64,000 nucleotides of DNA from Mytilisepta virgata (Eukaryota; Mollusca; Bivalvia; Mytilida; Mytilidae), in NCBI GenBank assembly GCA_028015205.1, contig CM051514.1:25436150-25500149 (forward strand), read 5' to 3'. Positions 1-12,900 of this stretch are shown here, piece by piece. Made by a program: the position numbers and the translations under genes. The notes under the pieces are model-generated. The model saw only the letters and a program-made list of their open reading frames with translations, did not search any database and had not been told where the DNA came from. Position 1 is the first letter of the stretch. The number at the start of each line of letters is the position of its first letter.

Positions 1-244
1 TACACAAGCACAAAAATCTGAATATTAAGACTGTCAATCCAATTAACCATAGGACAAAAATCTGAATTATGATACTGTTAATCACATTTACAAACAGTAT
101 ATTATTCAACATTCTGCTTTTAATTCTGATGAAGACTTCCATAAATCACACGACATGATCTACCAGTCCTTGAAAATTCTAATGTGCCATAAAAGGAATA
201 GATAGTTTCATGAATGAATTTTTAATACTGTGAAATAAACCTAC

Positions 245-380
245 CAGTAAGTTCCTGCTCCTTGGGATGTGAGATCCATTCCGTCTGACGTAATGTTCTC
301 ATCATCCATTATTTTGCTGAGACCAAAATCTGTGATCTTGATCTCACCACTAACAGACCCGCTGCCAAGTAATATATTTC
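245..380 (-). CDS. TLK: TLK exon 17 (DFG motif), last one in window
   Basis: Encodes [20 protein letters not shown], then [20 protein letters not shown] and AGTYW. Contains the metal-binding DFG and activation segment. The donor is placed at GTAGGT, because the alternative GT four bases on would read through a TAG. Bases 1-244 are intron. Confidence 0.93.
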
Positions 381-3300
381 CTGAAAAAAAAAATTTGTTA
401 CCGTTATTTATTACACTTTAAGTAGTACAATAATGTGATTTTGAATGATATAAAAGAAACATCTGATGCAAGTCACTCAAGACTAAATCTGTGTCCAAGG
501 TCAGCTTACAGGTCTCAGACTGGTATGAACCCACAAAATAATATCAAAAGACCAAACTTGGTCGGTCCACTTAATTACATTTGCTGAGAAATGGGCTTAT
601 TTGTGAAAATGTGATGCAAGTCATTCAAGCATGAAATCTGGTCAAGGTTGGGTGACATGTTTCAGAATGGCATGCACCTAACAAGAACTATCTATAGACC
701 AAACACAGGGTGTCTAGTTATTACAGTTGCTGAGAAATGGACTTAATCTCGTAACACAATTCACTCAAGATTAAAACTGATGTCAAGGTCAGTCATCAGG
801 TTTCAGACTGGCATGTACCCAACAAAAAATATCTATAGAGCAAAGGTATTTCAGATGCTGAGAATTGGACTTCATAGCAAAAATGTAATGCAAGTTATTC
901 AAGCATGAAATCAGGTCAAGGTCAGGTGACAAGCATCAGATTTTACAAATGTTTATGAAGTCAACAAGGTCAAGGTCACAAGACAAGTATACTGCTGCAA
1001 AGTTCATATCATAATGCAGCTATGGACAAAAGATCTTTAGTGTAGGTATTATGTGTGCAAATTTTTTAAGGTGTTAAAAAAGTTTACAAAGGTTTACTCT
1101 GCAGCTGGCCATGGAAAGCAATACCCTATATCTTGCCTAGGCAAGACAAAAATTGGGACAATTCACTGGTGAAATTACAATGGTTATTTCACTCTATGAA
1201 GTGATTTAATAACACTCATGTATTTAAAACTTTTTTTTTCAATTGTATTAACCAGAAAAAATTATCTCTCATTTCAATTCAAAATTCCTGACCCAACAAT
1301 ACTGGTGATTCATTCTTGTACTATGTAGATTTCATAAATTTCTGTTGTTCAGGCATTCTCGCCAATTTTAAGAGCAAATATAATTTAAGTATGGGAATTT
1401 AAGAAGAAACTGTAATTTCTTTAGACTCAAGTTATCATGATATCAGCTGATAAAATGCTACTCAGGAAGTCAATGTTATCCTTGCTGTGTATTAACTGTA
1501 TTATGGCCTTAATACAGCATACCTGCATATGGGTAAATTTTCATCAGGAAACTAGGATCATTAAAAACATACCTGGTTTAAGGTCATAATGAATCACAGG
1601 TGGTTTGATCTCATTTAAATATCTCAGAGCACTAACAGTTTGGGAGACAATGGACCGAGCCTCTTTCTCCGGAATGGATTTATTTTGTTTTAAATAAAAG
1701 TCCAGATCATTCCCTTCACAATATTCTAGCACTGTACAAAATCTGAAATACAATTAGTGATGTACATGTATTATAATGAAATCATATGAAAATAGTTACT
1801 AATCGAACTGGCATTTATTACAGTTACAGGGTTTATCAGAGTGTTTAGGAAATTGTCACTTTCATGTCATTTCAGAAGTTTTCACTCAAAAATCAGGTCA
1901 TTTCAGATTTAGAACATTTGTTAAAATTTTTTGAATATGTTTCCATTAGGTTACTTACTCTGACAGATCATGAGGAATGCAGAAAAATTCCTGCAGTGAA
2001 ACAATAATTACTATAAACTTAAAATGCCAAATTCCTATGTTTGATAAAGAAACCGTAATAGACAGTTTAAGGCAGAAAAAACTCATCACTGATCTATTTA
2101 CCTTTGTAGGTTCAATATGAACAACACTCACAATGCAAAGATGTACTGTAAGCTCTGATTAAACAACTCTGATTTTAAAATCATTACTCCTAGAACATGT
2201 AAAATTTACAGTAAATTTTATGAAGATTTTCCAATTTTCTTCAAAATAGGTGCATTTTAGTGTCGAAAAATTAGGAATAATTACAGTATGTACTTACGAA
2301 TTATTGTCTATTTCAAAAACATCATATAATTTTACAATTCTAGGATGATCCAGACTTTTATGGATGTTATACTCTCGAAGTGCATGTCTATAATAAAATA
2401 AAAAAAATGTTAAAATTCGGTGAAAACTGAGGAGTGTCATGCATAGCTCCGTCCTTTTGAATTTAACCCTTTTGGTCATTTGGGATTTATGAATTTTGAA
2501 TTATCGTTCTGGTTTTTAACATTCTTGGCCCTGAGCACAACTGATGAATCCTGAATCGAGAAAGAATGTATCATTACCAATGAGTTGATACCTCTGCTGA
2601 TGGACTCAATGTCCATGAGGCTTTCAGTTACAAGTATTCTGATTATAGCTAGAAAATGTTAACTTTTGTGAAAACTAAGGAGTTTGTGCATAGATTTGTC
2701 TTTAGAAGTTTAATTCGCTCTCCAACTAAATTGTACATGTATATGGATTATTGTTTTGGATTTCAACATTTTAGGCCTTGAGCACAACTGACGAGTCCTG
2801 AATCTACAAAAGCTTCAAATCTTGTGCATCAAAATGGGTATCGAAGAATTTATCTTTAAAACAAATAATTCAATCCATAACCAAAGTGTACTGTAGTTTA
2901 TGGATAACACTGTTATAACATTTGCTAACAACTAGTAATTGGAATTTTCCCCACTAAGGCCATGAAAAAAAATTGGGTGTTTCTAAGGCCCCTCCCGTGT
3001 CTGTGAAACTGTTGCGCGTCAGTATTTTTCCCCCTTAATTTTCCAATGAATTTTTTTTTCGTTTCTTTCAAAAATCTGTAAAATTGATTACCGTTATCAA
3101 TTATAGTTATCTCCCCTGGCGATGGGTTCGGGGAAGAAGTCACCTTGTAGTTTTTCACTTCGCCCAATTTCTCATCAAAAGCTAAGTTGAATTCGCCCTG
3201 AAAATCGTCTAGGTGCCTGAAGTCGTGTCAAAAGTTTAATTACTTGCCAGATCCATTTCAAAATGGTCGATATTGCGAATATCAATGCCGTCATTTTTTC

Positions 3301-3932
3301 AATCAATAGACAAAGGGAAATAATCCAATAAGAAAAATATGAGTTAACTCGGCCTGCTGACAACTCAGACCGTAATAACAATAATTTAAACAACCCCGGT
3401 CGTTGTGATAATGAGAAAAAGAATGAGAAAGATTCTGTGAATGAAGTAATGATTAGATTTTATGGACTTCTTTATGTTGACTCTCTAATACACATTTTGT
3501 AGACTGGGTTAGAAGTTTAATTTGCCTTAGCCCACTTGAACTGTAAATCAGAGAATGAATCTGATTTCTTTAAAAAAATATTAAACACATTAGAATAAGA
3601 CTAGCTCTTTAAATAAAAAACAATCACAGTTGGTGCTTTGGAACGTCGCGTAATAACTTCTCCCTGTCTCTCTCCACTTCTCCTTGGCAGCTTCAGAGAG
3701 AGAAGTCACTTCTCCCTGTCATCCTGAAGTAGGGTGAGCCCTGTTATCTTCTTTGAAAAAAAAATGTTTGACAACATCGTCGTAAGTGTACAAGTACATT
3801 TGCACTAGTTCATGGTAAATAACCTGTGTAACCCAAAGTGCCTGTGCCTGGGAAAAACATTTTTTTCAAGATAAATATCACATGTAATAACACTGAATCA
3901 GGGATTTACAGATCATGCCATACAACCAAGCC

Positions 3933-3963
<31 letters not shown>

Positions 3964-6900
3964 CACCCACCCGCACCAAATTTAAATGAAAAATGCGAGA
4001 AACACACATTTTTTTTTCATGGCCTAAACTTTTTTATTTCTATGAATTATTCAAAGATTAGCATATGTTAAATACTGTATTTGCGACTAGGATTATAAAT
4101 GTAATAATATGCTGTTATTTTCCAATTAATTAGTGTTTTTTAACATTTGTTTCAAAGAGTTAATCTTTTCTTACTTGATATAATTAGCCTTTTTATCATC
4201 CTTCCACTCTCTGTTGAGTTGATGGATTTTACAGGCAACATATCTCTGCTCCTTCAAGTCAAAACCCTAAAAGCACAAATAAATTTATTTTATACTATAT
4301 TCTCTGTTTGTTTAGTTGGGGTTTTACGCCTTTTTCAGCACATTTGGCTATTTTGCGGCGGCCAGTTTTTATTAGTGGAGGAAGCCGGAGTACCTGGAGA
4401 GAACCACGACCTTCACTAGGAAAATTGGCAATCCTTGTCAATTAAGATCGGAGTTGAACACACCCCGCCACAGGTGAGATTCGAACTCCATTGAACTCGC
4501 AACTTCCGAGTTGACAGGCTAGTGATCATTAGTAGTCATGACGAACTACCTAGACCACTCGGCCACCGAGGCCCCACTATATTCTCTGCAAATTACAATG
4601 TCATAGCCAAGATATTAATAAAAATTTTCCCCATTTTATTTCTATGTATGCATCATCTGGACTTCTTCTTTAAAATGGAAAAAAATCATCCTTGCATCTT
4701 AAAATACACATTTACATGATTTGCTACAGTGCATAGATGACCAGTTACCTGTAGCTTTTATTTATTTAAGTTTTCAATGTACTAATGAATAATTCAAAAC
4801 ATGCGGTTATGTGTAAATAGATGTACATTATATATGTATGTATTATTTGATACACCCACCTCAAGTCTTGAGTCAAACACACGACATTGGAATTACCTGT
4901 ATCATTAAGTTTCACCACTGACTTATACTTCGATTAAAGTTTGCAAAATCATTTTTTTTCCACACATATCAGATGGATGGATGAATTATTGTTTAACGTC
5001 CAGTGGCAATCAAGTGCATATCAGAACAACAATGATATTAGAACTCATTATATATACATGTACATATACATACAATGTACATGTATGTAACATATTAATT
5101 TAACTTACTTTATGGACTTCACTAAATCCTCCTTTTCCCAGTAAATTAAGAAGTAAATATCGATCATTCAATATAGGATGATCTTTAAACCTGAAAACAT
5201 AAAAACGTTTCTGAAATAATTTTTTCCAAACCTTCCAAAAATTCTGTCTTCTTGATTTCCTTTAAACACAGAAACTGAAGATTCAAGATTTATACCCTGA
5301 TCTACATAAAAGCTGTTTCAATAAGATACTCTGTACTTATAATACTTTTGCTGAAATTTTCATACTAACATAAATTATCTCGTACTGTTTTCATTTTGGT
5401 AAATGTATTACACGTATGTTATAGTATAATAAAATGCATCCAAATGATACAATTCTAGGACTACATAAGGTTCATTTTAATGCAACTATATGTAGTTCCA
5501 CAAAAGTAATATCTTTGTAAGCAATTTTCTCCTTATTTTCATCTAAGGCTGCAATCTAGGATACGCAAGTAAAAACATTTCTTAAAGAAGACAACTTAAG
5601 GATGACGTAAAAATTGATTCCAGTTCACTTGTGGAAGTTTTATTTGTTTAGTTGGGGTTTTACGCCGTTTTCATCACATTTGGCTATTTCGCGGTACCGG
5701 TTTTTATTGGTGGAGGAAGCCGGAATACCTGGAGAGAACCACCGACCTTCGGTAGGAAAATTGGCAATCCTTGTCAATTTAGATCAGAGTCGAACACATC
5801 CCGCCACAGGTGAGATTCGAACTCACAACCTAAGTGTTGACAGGCTAGTGATCATTAGTAGTCATGACGAACTACCTAGACCACTCGGCCACCGAGGCCC
5901 CCACTTGTGGAAGTAAAGAAAACAATACCTTGAACTATCTTCATTATGAATTCTTTTTAATTCTCTAATATGTAAATTTCTTTCTCGCTCTAATTTTTCT
6001 AATTCTAACTGTACATCAGCGTCCTCTTTCTTCAGACTAGCTTGTCGTAATTTGAGAATCTCATCTAACTCGTAGTATTCTGCTATTGATAAACTGTAAC
6101 AGAAAACACAAATGTTGCATAATTATATGTGTGTCAAAATGATGATCGTAAATCCTGCTTTTAAAATAATCCAATTTAATTACATGCAGATGCATTTTAA
6201 ATTCATTCAAAATAGAATATTTTAAATTGTATTTTTGAGCTGACTTCACTTTGCAAATAAAGGTATGTTAAAATGTGCAAACAACTATGTATCATGTGCC
6301 TGACACCAGTTAAACTTGCAATGCCAATCTTTTGCACTTTATCTGAAAAAATGTCAATATAGAAAAATAATACATACATATACAATAGAGTTTACTTTCT
6401 AGCTTCAAAATACCTGTTTTAAAATTTACTTTAATGCTTTTTTCCCAGTTTTTAATTTTTTATAGTCTATATGTGTATGTTAATTACAAACCTTTTTTCC
6501 TGACCAGGTTTGACAAAATCTGGTTTTATACTTTTTGGTCCAGCACCACCAGGTTTCCTTTTCATCAAAACCTTCCTTTGTCGTTCTATTTCTTCTCTGT
6601 CTGAAGAAATTCTTTCTTGTTGTCTGTAACAAAGAAAGAAAAAAAATTTCAGATGAAATGCAAAAACTTGGCTGCAAATGTAGGATTCTCAAGCAAGACA
6701 TTTCACATCCTGTTTTCTATGGAAATATTTTTATATCTTTTATAACACACAAGGTAAATTAAACGTCAGGAAAAAAGAACAGAACTGATACATCGGCAGC
6801 CATTTTACTATGTGCAACCGTAATGGAAAATCAGGACTTTCATACGTGAAATTCCGCTAAAATCTGAATAAAACCATTTCTGAAAATAGATCTTGCATAT

Positions 6901-9900
6901 CATTTGATCACTTTGGCTGAGGTCATTACTTGATAATAGATTTTTTTGTGAAAAGCATGAAATTGTATCAGAAATTCTGACATACTTAAGTAAATCTGTG
7001 AAAGCCCATCCATCGTTCCAATTCTCCACAAAAGTTGCTCCTTGTCGCTGCGTAACAAACTGACCCAGCCGTAACCTGTTACTCATGCTTTTTTGTCGTG
7101 TTGTCTTCTTCTCTAATTTACTCTGCAATTCACAAATTTTGAAATGAATAGGCTTTTTTTATTAAGTATATTACTAATAATTTGCAAATCATGTATATAC
7201 CACCATCTTTTTGAATAAGTTAACACTGTCACTTTGCTATTGTAACAATAAGCTTAAATGTCTTGTCTAAATCAAATTAACATGAGGCTATTGATGTTTT
7301 TCTGCTGTTGATCTACTTCACAAACCTCTTCTTATTCGTCATTGTAAAACATTGTTAATACAAAGCTTAATGGATTCAACAAAAAATTGAGGATTTACCC
7401 AAGGTTCAACTCACATGTGAAGAAATATCACAGCATGTTTTTATCTGTGTGAATGTATTTTCTAAAAATGTCTAATGAAGGTAACTAATAAGGATACACA
7501 GAAAAAATACATCACTTTTGACTAATGCATAGATTTTTTCACCTTCAGAATGCTTTTTCCAGTTTAAATGTATATTTTTCTAAGTTGTAAAATGGCCACA
7601 TCAAAATTATTAAATCTCTTTTCTTCAAGACAATCAATATTTTTAAGCATCAAAGGTAAAAACAGATTTGAACAACACACCTAAACTTATTTAGTTTTTG
7701 ACATGTAAAACGGTTTAAACATTGGTTTCAACAATACTTAAAGCTTTTCATGGAAATACCCTTCGAAAAGGGCATCAAAATTGGACAAACAACAGTATAA
7801 TCATCTAAGCATTGAAAAACTTACCTTTTCGATTAGTAAAGATTTATTAACATTCAAACATTTCTGTAAATTGTCTTTATGTTTATCAATGAGTTTTTGT
7901 TGTGCCGTTATCTGTCGTCGCTGTTCATCATTTTGCTGAAATCAAACAATCACACATTTATCAGAAGAATAAATTGTTATGACATTTTTATTTTCCCTCT
8001 GCCTTTTGATTGACTTCAGATAATATTTAAACTAAAAATGTACTTTTAAATTTAGAATATATAGATCGTAGCAGTATTTCTAGAAACAAGATATTCTTTC
8101 AATAATAAAATGATAATAATAAATAATAAATTGTGAAGTAATTTACTTTTCATTTACTTTCCTTGTGCAAAAATCAAATCCGTAAAATGAGCAAGTAATG
8201 CTTCTTCTGAATTTTCGTTGTACTGGAAAACATCAGTTTCAGAAAACCAAATTGTTAACAAATTTCATTTTCAGTAATTTCTTAAATGTTCATGTTCAAC
8301 ACAAAAAACATAGCCTTACTCTAATCAGTTCTTCAATTCTGGTATCTTTCTGCTCAATATCAGTTGATGCTTTTGTTTCCCAGGTCTGGATTTGGTGCCA
8401 TGTTATTTCAGTCTGAAGTTATTAACAATTATTAATAATTAGTATAGCACCCAAAAGTTACAGGTAAAATTTCTAAAAGGGGGGCTGAAAAAAACAGAAA
8501 GCTGTAAAGACTTACTTGTATTTATTTGCCAGAATCAGAATAAGGAAAGCTAAATGTTGGACTTATGAATATCCAATATGGCAGTTAACTTGTACAAACC
8601 CTTTATTTTTATGACAATTTAACAGATACACAATTTCTTCCTTCTCGTCCAAATAAAGTATTCATGACCCTGGGTTAATATAAATTAGAACTGCCCCCTT
8701 TACTTTTTATTCATTAATTTAGAAAAACTGTGTGATCTGTTATACTATCAAAGGAATAACTTAGTTCTTAGTAACATGTATAAGGTTTTGTAATCATAAC
8801 ACAAGGTTTAAGGGGGTACCCACACTTTGACTTAAATAGATTAAGCTCGTTTAAAATTCATAAAATTTTGATGAAATATTTACTTTGACAAAAATATAAA
8901 AATTTCAAGAAATTTGAACCACACAATTTACAGGAATAATTTCATTGGATAAATAGCAGTTTGACAAACACTAATTTTGATCACTGAGAAGCTTGATTTC
9001 TCTTTACTAATGGTATGCGATTAAAATGTTCAGCTGATTTTTAAAGAGTTCACTCCCTAACGTGTTCTGTATCCCAACTGAACATTTAAGGATCATCACA
9101 TCAAACTTAAACTTTCCAATTTGAAATTGGTATCAACTTTATCTTACTTCCTCTCACACTTTACTAAATACTTTAAGAAAATTTTCATGAAAACGACTTA
9201 ATGGTCATTATCAGATATTTAAAGGAAAATAGTTCAATCTGATACATGTATAAACAAACTCCTTCTTTGGAGTTACATGTATGTACAACTGTGATGATCA
9301 TTATCAGTAGGAAGCCAAGAAATACAACTGACCGATAAAATCAGAAAATACTAGTTTTTACTAATTGTGTTTATTATTACATGTGTATCCTGCTTATCTG
9401 GAGATTTACCTGTACTGCCTTAGAACACTGGTACAAAGGAACTGGAGGAAATCCATGCAAACTGTCAGAATTACTGTTATATATACTACTTGGTGAAGGG
9501 GCTGTGTATGACTATAAATAAATCAATATGTCAAATTTACAAATATTCAGGTAAATGTAGTTCAAAGCCAAGGACAAACTAGAAATTGTGTCTATAAGAC
9601 ACAGATGCCCCACATAAAATGTACGTCATCATGTATAAATGCTCAGTACTATCCAAGGCACATCCACTGATGAAGTTTCTTGTATACACTATGCTTAGTT
9701 TCAAAGAAATGAACCTAAATGCAAAACTTAACCAGAGTCACTCAAGCTTAAAATGTAGGTCATAATGACTCAATTATTGTAAACTGCTCAGTACTATCCA
9801 AAGCACATCTGCTGATGAAGTTTCACTGATACACTATGCTTAGTTCCAAAGAAATGAAGCTAAACGCAGAACTTATTCAGAGTCTCTCAAGCATAAAATG

Positions 9901-12900
9901 TAGGTCATAATGACCCAATTATTGTATGATTGCTCAGTATTATGCAAGGCACATCCACTAATGAAGTTTCACTGATTCACTGCTTAGTTCAAAAGAAATG
10001 AACCTAAAAGCAAAACTTAACCAGAGTCACTCAAGCATAAAATGTAGGTCATAATGACCCAATTATTGTATGACTGCTCAGTAATACCCAAGGCACATCC
10101 ACTGATGAAGTTTCATTGATACACTATGCTTAGTTCCATAGAAATGAACCTAAATGCAAAACTTAACTAGAGTCGATCAAGCATAAAATGTAGGTATTAA
10201 TGACCAAATTATTGTATGACTGCTCAGTACTACCCAAGGCACATCCACTGATGAAGTTTCATTGATTCACTTTGGTTAGTTCCAAAGAAATGAACCTAAA
10301 CGCAAAACTTACCCACATAAGTCGGACGGATGACGGTTGTACGTACGTACGGACAGACAAGGGTAACTCTATATTCCCCATCCATATTCATGGACGGGGA
10401 ATAATAAACTAACAGTCACATGTGTGTCTGAACAAGACCAAATATCGAGTGCATAGTGCAGATCTTTATAAACAAATTTGACTAGCTGGTCTATGATTGA
10501 CAGTAATTGAATCAAAAGTGTATTGACAGTCAAAATTTGACAGTTCCAATCAGGGAATGTGAAAAATGCCAGCATTTCAATCTAGCCATAAAAATTTAAA
10601 TATTACAAATGTATGCAAACTGAACAGAACTTACATAACATAACCCTTGTGGTGATGGTGACTTGGTTCCACCTTGAGTGTTAACTGTAGTTCTGTTTGG
10701 TGACTGGTTCTGTAAATATATAAAGCTAAAATAAATTCCCATTTCCACTGTCAAAACTAGAGGCTCACAGGAGCCTGTGTTGCTCACTTGGACTATTCCT
10801 ATCTTGACTGGCAGCCTGGAACATTGCTATCGAGTACCAAATGACTCACTGGTTTCAAACAAGATCTTTCAGTGAACTTTTTTATTAGGTCCTATGTTAA
10901 AATATGTTTTCCACTTTGGCAGCCATCTTCAATGGCGGGCAGGGTTATCGGATACAATTCTGAAAAAGGACTATTAAAGGACCATTGATGTTAAGTTTTG
11001 TTCCATTTGGCAAAGTGGTTTTAGACATGAAGATCTTTAAATTTCTCATGGGGTCCTATGTTAAGCTGAAGAGTCAGATAGGAAGGTCAGGAATTTTGTA
11101 ACTTATTCCAAGTATCTGACAGGGATGCTAAAGGACTTGCGACAAGTCTTTTTTATCTTGGTCACTAAAACGTTTTTCATGTTAAAAGAAATATGCCAAT
11201 ATCTAGTGCTTGGATGATGTGTGCATTCTAAAGAAAAAATTGTATCAAATAAGAAAAATAAATTTTTACTTTATTATGTTTATACATCAATAAAACATTT
11301 TACAGTTCCAGTCATTCAAGAAACCAGACCACTCAACACTTAAATCAGGCCTAACATATATCTTTTGCCAAATAATTTTCCAATAAAAATCTGATTAACA
11401 GCAAACAGGATTTTCCATCATCACTGTTTGAGGCCACCACCAAATACCTGAAAATCAAGTTACAAATACATGTACTTCTAAAATTACAGTAGTTAGTAAC
11501 ATAACTAGTGGCTCCCAGAAGCCTGTATCGTTCACATGGATTCAATTTGTAAATCAACAGCCATAAAATCATTAACCAACTGACCCTGTGTTAGGCATTG
11601 GTGGCCATCTTAGTTGACAGTCTTCATCATAGGATGACAAGTTTGGCACCCTTTTGATCAGTATTTTTTTCATGTTATTAGACAAAATTCCCAAAAAAGG
11701 ACATCTATGGACAGCCCAGGTCATTAGACACAACTCTGAAAGAGGAAAATTTTGGGAACATTGCTGCTAAGCCTGGTTCCAATTGGCCAAGAAGAATTTT
11801 AAATAATTTTCCTATAGGGTCTAAGGTTAAATCAAGTATGGCTATTGCAGCCATCTTGTTTGACAGTCCCTATCTTCAGACAAAATTCTGAAAGAAGACA
11901 ATCTTAGGACCACTGCTGCCAAGTCTGGTTTCAATTGGCCCATTGGTTTCAGACAAAAAGATTTTTAAATGAATTTTCACATGGGGTCCTATGTTAAACT
12001 AAGTTGATCTTGGTTGACAGCCTGGGTTATCGGACATAATTCTTAAAGAGGACCATCTAACAACCATTGCTGCCAACTTTTGTTCCATCTGGCTATTCAG
12101 TTCCATAAATTTTTTAAAATTCGCTCCCCAACCCTTTCCTTGATATTTTTAATAACAGCAGCATGTTGGTTGGAGGTCGGGGACTGAAAACATAATTTTG
12201 AAAGGGGGCCAGCATGAGACCACTCAACGAAAGCTTCATCCAAATTGGCCCAGTGGTTCCAGGAGAAGATCTTTCACAGAAATTTTACAATAATGTAAGA
12301 GATGCAAAATGGTTGCAATAGCTAACTTTGGTCTAGGTGAGCTAAAAATTAAATCCTAAATGAACACCGTACATCTAATCTATGAAACAGATGAGCAAGT
12401 ATATTTCTTGTTTAAAATATTACCTTGAAATATTCATTGATTTTCTTTCCATTTGCCTCTGGTCTAGCTTTTGGTGTATCTGTAAAAAATGTCTCTGAAA
12501 ATATAAATTATGTAAATATTCAGTATTTAATTCACAAATTTCTTATTTTTTCTTCTGTTATCAGTAAACATATTTGGAATCAATCTACTAAAACATAAAT
12601 TGTAACTGAAAATGATTTATTCAAATAAGAGACAGTGTTCTCCCCAGAAATTTTGGATAGCACAGTGGTAACCTCGAAGGAAATGATCTTGAACGTCGCG
12701 CGTCACAAAATATGTTTAGTCAAAGCGGGGGTCACTACTAAATGCAATGTGGCAGTGTCAGTATGATATACATGATATATACATGAGGAATGTTAACAGA
12801 GATCAACATAACATACTAAAACTCATTTGTGTAATTGTTGTTTTTTTAACATTTGACCAAATGTCTTTACACATGCTGAAAAGCCAAGCTATGTCAACCT

